A stretch of DNA of 64,000 nt, taken from G963665185 sp049723905. Lineage in GTDB: Bacteria; Desulfobacterota; Desulfovibrionia; Desulfovibrionales; Desulfovibrionaceae. The stretch lies in assembly GCF_049723905.1 (NCBI RefSeq), contig NZ_JBJKFD010000001.1, positions 1,550,001 to 1,614,000 of the forward strand. Direction: 5' to 3'. Made by a program: the position numbers and the translations under genes. Shown here in pieces: positions 58,696-64,000 of the stretch (positions are counted from its first letter, which is position 1; the number at the start of each line of letters is the position of its first letter). A model generated the notes under the pieces. That model had not been told where the DNA came from, ran no database searches, and worked only from the letters and a program-made list of their open reading frames with translations.

Positions 58696-59718
58696 TTATT
58701 TCGCTTGGTTGTTCAGAAAATCCGTCTTGAGGACATTTTCGAGCCAAACCTTGTACCGGTCGGGTCTCCAGTCGGGGTTGGCCCAGAGGCCATTGAGGAA
58801 CGACTTCCTGACAATGGAGAGGTCGACAGTGGCGGTTGCGACGGTGCCCTCGTCCGCCCCTTCCGCTCCAAATGGCTTTCCCGCATAATAGAAGACGTGC
58901 GGCGGCTTGCTGGAGGGCCCGATGATGCTGGATCCACCCATGAAGAAGGTCGTCACATCCTTGCCGTACATGTTGGCGCTCGCCACAAACATATCATTGG
59001 TCTGGACATGATAGGCCAGTGAAACATTACCGGTGTACGCGCCTGCGCCGCCGGATTCTGCCGTACCGAGAGCGGTGCAGTTGATGAATAAACGCGCGCC
59101 CATGGCCCTGGCGTATCTGGTGATTTCGGGGAAGGCGTAAAAATCGTAGCAGATGCCGACGCCGATCGGTCCCCAGGGAGTATCGAACAAGGTCGGATTT
59201 TCGCCGCGCACGGCCCAGTTCTTCTCGGAGAAAGGCAGGTGTATCTTCCTGCAACTCCCGATCACGCCTTTGGGGCCGCAGATTGCCGCGGCGTTATAGA
59301 CCTTTGTCCGATCCTGTGAATCCCTTTCCGCAAGACCGAACACAACGTACACACCGTATTTCTTGGTCAGCTCAGCCACCGCATTGGTAGACGGTCCGGG
59401 AATAGTCTCGGCAAGCCGGCGGTGCATCTTTTCTTCCAGGGGTTTACCCGCATCGTCGTCATACCCGGTCAGAGCGGTTTCAGGAAACACGATCAGCTGT
59501 GCCCCCTGCCTTGCCGCCGCTTCAACGTGCTCAAGTATCCGCTCAAGGTTGTTGGCGCTGTCGCCCCACACCGGATCAAAGTTGACCACGGAGATCGTTA
59601 TGATATTTTTTAGTTTGGAAGACTTATCCTTGGCGGCCGACGCTTGGGTCAGGACTCCGATAACCATGGCCATGACGACGGTGAGTACGATGACAGCTAA
59701 ACGTAATTGCCTAGTCAT
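58696..59718 (-). CDS. Exported carbon-nitrogen hydrolase (nitrilase superfamily)
   Basis: A 340-residue amidohydrolase with a Sec signal peptide (LAVIVLTVVMAMVIGVLTQASA, cleavage near 29). The catalytic triad is visible: Glu in VFPETALTGY, Lys in CRKIHLPFSEK and Cys in GVGICYDFYAFPEITR. Family members split amides or carbamoyl groups; most are cytoplasmic, so export is notable and recalls the pantetheinase/biotinidase branch, which is secreted. The start is ATG 59718 with GGGAG upstream. It is read from a promoter at 60.1 kb that matches the one driving the oxidoreductase operon, so both belong to one regulon. The substrate is unproven. Confidence 0.87.
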   Translation of the reverse strand: MTRQLRLAVIVLTVVMAMVIGVLTQASAAKDKSSKLKNIITISVVNFDPVWGDSANNLERILEHVEAAARQGAQLIVFPETALTGYDDDAGKPLEEKMHRRLAETIPGPSTNAVAELTKKYGVYVVFGLAERDSQDRTKVYNAAAICGPKGVIGSCRKIHLPFSEKNWAVRGENPTLFDTPWGPIGVGICYDFYAFPEITRYARAMGARLFINCTALGTAESGGAGAYTGNVSLAYHVQTNDMFVASANMYGKDVTTFFMGGSSIIGPSSKPPHVFYYAGKPFGAEGADEGTVATATVDLSIVRKSFLNGLWANPDWRPDRYKVWLENVLKTDFLNNQAK

Positions 59719-60094
59719 AACAAGCTTTGCTCCCTGCGTGATAAAGATTGGCGATTAACTGTGCCTTGGTGATTGGGCCCGGCACTGTGTTGTGATGAAG
59801 TAATCCCGAAAGGCCCTCCTTTCTCCAACGCAAAACGGTACATGGAGAGAACTTGTTCTCCGGCCCACGTCCTGCGCCCGTTCACCTAATTGCTCCTCTT
59901 TGCTCTCGGCGAGTCTCTTTCGCCAGCGCAGGCCGAAGGAGATTTCGTGCCGTTCTCGCAAAATGGCTGGATATTTATGCCGAGCCTCGAAAAACGGAAC
60001 GCAAATCAGACTACAGACCATGTCCTGCCCGTCACGACCGCCGGTCCCCAGACAATGGAGAGCAGGGAATCCCGCACATCCTGCTTTATGAAGT
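59719..60094 (-). other. Long leader of the hydrolase transcript
   Basis: About 375 bases lie between the predicted promoter and the hydrolase ATG. No gene is convincing. A plus-strand frame at 59890-60117 begins with a signal-peptide-like stretch (LLFALGESLSPAQAEGDFV) but has no family match and no ribosome site; it may be a decayed gene start. The leader may carry regulation that I cannot resolve. Confidence 0.4.
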
Positions 60095-60149
60095 ACTGTA
60101 TGCTGTACCCCAGTTGAGCAAAGCTAGGCTGAACGGATAACGTTGTCAA
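60095..60149 (-). promoter_or_regulatory. Right island promoter with operator, facing inward
   Basis: On the minus strand: TTGACA (60149-60144), a 17-base spacer containing CCGTTCAGCC, then TAGCTT (60126-60121), AACTGGGGT and ACAGCATACAGT (60106-60095). Spacing and sequence match the left module at 47219-47277, including CGTTCAG inside the spacer and CTTCA just after the operator. It drives transcription toward the exported hydrolase and Mpv17-like genes. Confidence 0.72.
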
Positions 60150-60512
60150 GAGGAGAGCCCGAGACCAAGGGCCTGTTTCAGGGACTGTGGAAAGAGGCCT
60201 CGGCAAACGAAAACACTCGATACGGCGGACATGGACCACAGCAAGGGAGTAATTCACGTCCAAGACGGAAGATGAAGAAGGCCGCCGCCGGGAGAGTTGG
60301 CCTCCCTATGCCCGGCAAGGGAGCGGTCAGGAATGTGACCTGGCCTTCGTCTTGCCATAAGGGACAAAAGCATTGAGAAGCTGGTGAACGAGATCGCCGA
60401 CATCCTGCTTGCGGTTTTGCAGCCCACTCTCGGGACAGAATCCGTATGGCGTGGAGTACGGTTCAACGCACAAAAGGGTCCATAATGACGGGCGGTTGCC
60501 CTCTCAGCCCAT
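60150..60512. other. Degenerate DNA between right island promoter and right repeat
   Basis: No intact gene. One plus-strand frame near 60357-60480 reads AIRDKSIEKLVNEIADILL and continues to a TAA, which looks like a fragment of real coding sequence without recognisable start or family. The segment probably represents decayed DNA at the island border. Confidence 0.4.
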
Positions 60513-60733
60513 CCCCATGTGTCCGGGCAAAACCTGTTGCAACTGCACAAAGGCCTTTCGCGACCACAAAGCAGAGCTTGTACAGGCCATCATTTTCGTC
60601 GAGACCAACGCAAGGTACAAAAGAACGCACTTTCTTGTTGCCCCCCGACGACACGCCATACGGCTATGCCCGCCGCATGTACTCCACGGCGGGATTTCTA
60701 GAATTCGGACCTCGCCGCAAGACCGTCAGGTAA
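60513..60733 (+). pseudogene. 3' fragment of a PhnD-like binding protein gene
   Basis: Matches the last 73 or so codons of the gene at 45494-46435. An extra A in the CACAAAGGCC stretch and an extra C in the following TTGCCCCCC run shift the frame twice, so pieces of the protein (SGQNLLQLHK, then DHKAELVQAII, then RRMYSTAGF) appear in different frames. The natural TAA is kept at 60731. The 5' part is absent. Confidence 0.85.
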
Positions 60734-61118
60734 AAATGGGCGGTATCCCAAAACGGTCTGAGGCGACGGTCGGGAAAGCAGCCTGAAAAAAGCGTAACGG
60801 GCGGCTTACCAATTTTCCACAACATGCAACGTCCCGGTTGCGGAACTCAGTACGAACAGCCTGCCCTTGCCGTCTGCGCGAACCGCCACGGGATGCGCAA
60901 TGGAACCGGCCACGCGGCGCACCTCACCATTGTCGGAAATGGCCGTCACCCCGCCCTTTCCATAGTCCGGAACAAGCAGCCAGCGTCCGTACACCCCAAG
61001 GCCGGGGCCGGGCCGTTCCGGCATTCCACTGAGTACGTCCGCCGTTTTCCGGCCGTTGTCGAAAAACAGCAGATCATGTTCCCAAGTGCTTTTGCGGCAA
61101 AGCACGGCCAGGCCGCCA
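60513..61118 (+). repeat. Right direct repeat flanking the catabolic island
   Basis: Same-orientation counterpart of 46217-46784. It carries the damaged 3' end of a PhnD-like gene (60513-60733) and the 3' part of the intact NHL/SMP-30-like gene. Similarity starts at CCCCATGTGTCCGG and ends after GCACGGCCAGGCCGC, beyond which only this copy continues as gene sequence. Confidence 0.88.
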
Positions 61119-61663
61119 TTCCAAGGGACAACAGCGAGTGGGGAATGAAGCCCGTTCAACAGCACCCGGCTGCCACCGCCGGGAGTCAGCCGCACCACGG
61201 CCCCTTCTCTGCCACGGACAAGCAAAATTCCGCCGTCGGAATCCAGATGGAGCACGCTGGGAGCCCCGCCATGCCGCAACAGACGGACATGGGAAGCCCC
61301 GTGGACAACATCGCCTCCAGGGCCTCCGGTATCTCCTGAATCTGGGGAATTCTGGGCAGAGACGGACAACGCCCAAATGGAATTTTCCCCTGCAGATGCG
61401 CAGTACACGGCACCATCATCCGCACGGACGATCCCGGTGGGGAACTTGATTCCACGGGCCACGACGGCAACCTTGCCGTTTGCTGCCACACGCACGACCT
61501 CGCCCCGGCGGCAGAGTGATACAAAACACCCTCCCTGTTCGTCGCAGGCCAGGCCCACGCCGTCCAGCAATCCGTGGGCAAGAGGGGTTATCCGCTCCGG
61601 GGCGGCAAAAACGGAAACAGGAAGGCTCAAAAACAACAGCAAAAGCACATTGCATAAACGCAT
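60806..61663 (-). CDS. Exported NHL/SMP-30-like beta-propeller protein
   Basis: Secreted or periplasmic protein of 285 residues. The signal peptide (MRLCNVLLLLFLSLPVSVFA) is followed by repeats of the NHL/SMP-30 gluconolactonase-like propeller type: DGVGLACDEQGGCFVSLCRRGEVVRV, FPTGIVRADDGAVYCAS, GVYGRWLLVPDYGKGGVTAI and VAVRADGKGRLFVLS. No catalytic metal set can be assigned. The start is ATG 61663 with GGAGG upstream; the longer frame adds 62 unsupported residues. Its 3' third is duplicated in broken form at 46480-46784. Ancestrally it probably converged on the PhnD-like gene. Confidence 0.78.
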   Translation of the reverse strand: MRLCNVLLLLFLSLPVSVFAAPERITPLAHGLLDGVGLACDEQGGCFVSLCRRGEVVRVAANGKVAVVARGIKFPTGIVRADDGAVYCASAGENSIWALSVSAQNSPDSGDTGGPGGDVVHGASHVRLLRHGGAPSVLHLDSDGGILLVRGREGAVVRLTPGGGSRVLLNGLHSPLAVVPWNGGLAVLCRKSTWEHDLLFFDNGRKTADVLSGMPERPGPGLGVYGRWLLVPDYGKGGVTAISDNGEVRRVAGSIAHPVAVRADGKGRLFVLSSATGTLHVVENW

Positions 61664-61901
61664 CGGCTTTTCCTCCGGTCTTACGGCCAGAAAAAGGCCG
61701 CGGATTGACGACAGGACCGGACGGACGGCACCCCCACCGAGAGTACACAAGAACCAATCCATGGAGGGATGTCGGTCCGGCAAGAAGAAAAAGCCGGAAA
61801 GCTTTCCGGTAAAAAACACGCGTACAAACTGTTTAAAAATCAGATGCACGCTCTGTCCAATATGGCTTTATTTGCAGATTGATATGATTTACTTATGGAT
61901 C

Positions 61902-62840
61902 ATGTCATTACGTCAGATGCAATATTTCGCGGTCCTGGCCGAGGAGCTACACTTTGGAAAGGCATCGGCACGTCTGCACATAGCCCAGCCCGCCCTTAGC
62001 CAGCAGATCCGTAATCTGGAAGAACAGCTCGACGTCAAGCTGCTGGACCGCACCAGCCGCAAGGTCGTGCTTACTCCTGCCGGAGAACTCTACAATGAAC
62101 GTGTGCGAGCTATTCTTAAGGATATAGGGCAGGCGGAAAACGACGTGCGCCAGCTTTTCCGGGGCATATGCGGCGTGGTCCGGGCAGGCTATCTGACCTC
62201 GGCCATGAACACCTTTCTGCCCGATGCGGTCAAAGTATTTCGCGACGTCCATCCCCGCATCACTCTGCGCCTCAGCAACATGTGCTCGTACGACCAGTTC
62301 GAGGCCCTTGCGGCCAACGAGCTGGACGTGGCTTTTGCCAATCCGCAGGGACTGCGCAACAAAGATTTTCTTATTTCCGGATTTGTGAATGAAGAACACA
62401 TGCTTGCAGTGCCCCAAGGCCATCCGCTGGCCCTGCTTGACGAGGTCCCCCTGGAAAAATTGGATGGCGTGCCCATGGTGACCTACCACCAACGAAGCAG
62501 CTGCAAAACCGTGGGGAATTTCAATTTGTTTTTCGAAAAAGCGGGCGTGCGGCCCTGTGTGGTTCAGGAAGCGCCCCAGGAACAGACCATCCTCTCGTTG
62601 GTGGCGGGCGGAGTCGGCGTTGCCATGGTGCCCTCGTCCTGCGCCGCGCAAAACAAGGCAGGCATTGTCTACGTTCCGTTTGCCGAAAACGCCCCAAAAT
62701 TCCAAATAGCCATGGTCCGGCGCAACGAACCGCCTGCCCCCTCTTTGGATAAATTCATCGCAACCATGGAATCCCTGAATCCCTCGCGCTGCAAACAGCC
62801 CGCAGGACAGAGTGGAACTGCCACAGCTGCGGCGGAATAA
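61902..62840 (+). CDS. LysR family transcriptional regulator
   Basis: A 312-residue LysR protein. The helix-turn-helix occupies about 1-60 (LRQMQYFAVLAEELHFGKASARLHIAQPALSQQI), and the periplasmic-binding-like effector domain starts near 90 (GVVRAGYLTSAMNTFLPDAVKVF). LysR proteins usually control a divergent neighbour, here the NHL/SMP-30-like gene 238 bases away. The start is ATG 61902; ATG 61884 is an alternative and neither has a good ribosome site. The Ala/Thr/Pro-rich C-terminal tail is extra. Confidence 0.92.
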   Translation: MSLRQMQYFAVLAEELHFGKASARLHIAQPALSQQIRNLEEQLDVKLLDRTSRKVVLTPAGELYNERVRAILKDIGQAENDVRQLFRGICGVVRAGYLTSAMNTFLPDAVKVFRDVHPRITLRLSNMCSYDQFEALAANELDVAFANPQGLRNKDFLISGFVNEEHMLAVPQGHPLALLDEVPLEKLDGVPMVTYHQRSSCKTVGNFNLFFEKAGVRPCVVQEAPQEQTILSLVAGGVGVAMVPSSCAAQNKAGIVYVPFAENAPKFQIAMVRRNEPPAPSLDKFIATMESLNPSRCKQPAGQSGTATAAAE

Positions 62841-63038
62841 TCAAAAGTTGAAAACAGTGCCCGGCAGGTGGGCAGATTTTTATTCGCCGAAGCAAACTGG
62901 TGGCGGGCTTTTTTTGCCCCTCAAGACTGGCAGCTCAAAAAGGCAGGGAAACAAGGCGTGAGGTGAACGCAAGCGACGCGTACTCTTATGTGCGCGAGGA
63001 TTTGGGTTCTTTGAAACAACGCAGATAGCTTGTTTTTT

Positions 63039-64000
63039 TCAGCTGCCTGAGTAGGCGAGATTGTCTTCCAAACTGGAATCTACATCAACGTACAGCACCC
63101 GATCCACCGTATCCACCCGGACCATGCCCAAGTGGGCGCCTTTTATCTTGCGCACGTCCTTGACCTTGGCGCAGATGACCTCGGCGCGCGGACTGGCGGA
63201 CGCCTTGCTGGACAAGGCAGCCAGAATCGCTGCTTCCCGCATGCTTTCTTCCGGGACTTCCTGGCGGGGATGGTCGCGGCGCAGCACCACGTGCGCCCCG
63301 GGAACATCCTTGGCGTGAAACCAATAGTCGAACGGGCTGGCTGCAAAGCTGAGGAGTTGATGGTTGGCCTTGGCATTGCGGCCACGCACCATAAGAAAAC
63401 CGTCTGACGAACGAAACAGACGCACGGCCAGCTTTTCATATTTTTTGGGAATAACCGGAATGTCGGGATTGCTATTCTGTTCAGCCCCGCTCACCCCGTT
63501 CTCTCCATCTGGCTGCGCCACGTTTCCGCCGCCGAGCAACCTTCCCAGCTCATTTCGCAAAAGTTGTTCCCGTTGGGCCACGATTTTGAGTCCGCGCTCG
63601 CCCTTGGCTGCCTTGCGAAACAACATCTCCAGGTTCCCGGAAAGGGACAGACGCGGGTCCAGACACACTTCCAGCTCCTCCCCATCCGGATGCGTCAGAC
63701 GCACGGTGCGGGGAAGCGGAGCATTGGCAAACAGGTACATCTGGGATTGCAGGGCCTCGGCCTGGCGCTGCAGGTTGCAGAGTCCGCGCAGCCGGTCTTG
63801 GTCTTTGGCAATGAGTGCCAGGGAACGGCGCAGCTTTTTCCGCTGGGCCTTTTGCGCGTCCGTGCGTTCGCGGGCCTCCAAACGGGCCAAAAGCGGATAC
63901 AGGCGCGGCTCTCCGGCGGCGGCTGCCGCTTTGAGCGCGCTCTCGAAATATTCCATACGGCCGGAGAAGCCAGGCACGGGCCACGCACTGGGCAAAAGCG
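63039..64000 (-). CDS. NFACT family protein (RqcH/Tae2/FpbA-like), 5' end outside window
   Basis: C-terminal 320 or so residues of an NFACT protein. A coiled-coil region (ARERTDAQKAQRKKLRRSL, LQRQAEALQSQ) is followed by the NFACT-R (DUF814) domain: VRLFRSSDGFLMVRGRNAKANHQLL, FDYWFHAKDVPGAHVVLR and the end VDVDSSLEDNLAYSGS. Homologues bind stalled 50S subunits with peptidyl-tRNA and add C-terminal tails (RqcH), or act as adhesins. A Gln/Gly/Ser-rich linker (NVAQPDGENGVSGAEQNSN) precedes the NFACT-R domain. The frame is open at the window end, so the start lies beyond it. Confidence 0.88.
   Translation of the reverse strand, partial: LLPSAWPVPGFSGRMEYFESALKAAAAAGEPRLYPLLARLEARERTDAQKAQRKKLRRSLALIAKDQDRLRGLCNLQRQAEALQSQMYLFANAPLPRTVRLTHPDGEELEVCLDPRLSLSGNLEMLFRKAAKGERGLKIVAQREQLLRNELGRLLGGGNVAQPDGENGVSGAEQNSNPDIPVIPKKYEKLAVRLFRSSDGFLMVRGRNAKANHQLLSFAASPFDYWFHAKDVPGAHVVLRRDHPRQEVPEESMREAAILAALSSKASASPRAEVICAKVKDVRKIKGAHLGMVRVDTVDRVLYVDVDSSLEDNLAYSGS

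Noticed and set aside
59755..60021. An 88-codon minus-strand frame in the hydrolase leader
   Set aside because: Arg/Glu-rich with no recognisable family or good ribosome site; composition fits non-coding DNA.
42519..60435. Recurrent GGGACAGAATC strings (near 42519, 46805 and 60427) as possible transposon or REP-type ends
   Set aside because: Only about ten bases are shared, flanks differ, no transposase is near and the strings do not mark the repeat boundaries.
61377..61901. A long N-terminal extension (175 codons) of the LysR gene
   Set aside because: The extension runs through the NHL gene on the other strand and its control region; the LysR helix-turn-helix begins at 61902.

Overview
The window is about 64 kb of GC-rich bacterial DNA. 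Several things suggest a Desulfovibrio-like sulfate reducer (Desulfovibrionaceae, Desulfobacterota): a complete mraZ-to-ftsZ division and wall cluster with a PASTA-tailed FtsI and no ddl, two ADP-forming acyl-CoA synthetases, a 2-oxoacid:ferredoxin oxidoreductase, a TRAP transporter, a DUF1614 membrane protein, a LUD-domain (YkgG/LutC-like) gene, and many signalling proteins (HD-GYP, GGDEF-EAL, MCP, histidine kinase). This placement is inference from gene content. No rRNA, tRNA, CRISPR array or intact transposase was found.

Layout. 0-7 kb: a DUF190 gene and a Crp/Fnr regulator on the minus strand, facing away from a TolC / PAS-fused periplasmic adaptor / MacB-type ABC operon. 7-16.6 kb: a long ADP-forming acyl-CoA synthetase, an HD phosphohydrolase and argJ (minus), a chemoreceptor and a DUF1614 protein (plus), then a broken LUD gene and an HD-GYP protein (minus). 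17.2-34.1 kb: the division cluster mraZ, rsmH, ftsL, ftsI, murE, murF, mraY, murD, ftsW, murG, murC, murB, ftsQ, ftsA, ftsZ, mostly with start/stop overlaps. Arrays of MraZ-like boxes lie upstream of it. 34.6-46.4 kb: a VOC protein, a histidine kinase, the phoH-pgpH-ybeY operon (minus), a DeoR/MFS pair, and a periplasmic-sensor GGDEF-EAL protein followed by a stand-alone PhnD-like binding protein.

47.2-60.15 kb is the most interesting part, a self-contained catabolic island. A plus-strand operon encodes a four-subunit 2-oxoacid:ferredoxin oxidoreductase, an ADP-forming acyl-CoA synthetase, a ketopantoate-reductase-like dehydrogenase, a complete TRAP transporter and a GntR regulator. A convergent minus-strand unit encodes an Mpv17-like membrane protein and an exported carbon-nitrogen hydrolase. 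Both units start from near-identical inward-facing promoter/operator modules (TTGACA, 17-base spacer, TAG-type -10, then a palindromic GTATAC-type operator). The enzymes fit a pathway in which an amide of a 2-hydroxy acid, possibly pantothenate or pantetheine, is hydrolysed in the periplasm. The acid would then be imported, oxidised to the 2-oxoacid, oxidatively decarboxylated to an acyl-CoA, and used to make ATP.

The island sits between two diverged direct repeats of about 0.6 kb (46217-46784 and 60513-61118). Each repeat carries the converging 3' ends of the PhnD-like gene and an NHL/SMP-30-like gene. The outer copy of each gene is intact and the inner copy is broken, as expected if the island split an ancestral convergent gene pair while duplicating the junction. 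The window ends with a LysR regulator and the 3' part of an NFACT-family gene.
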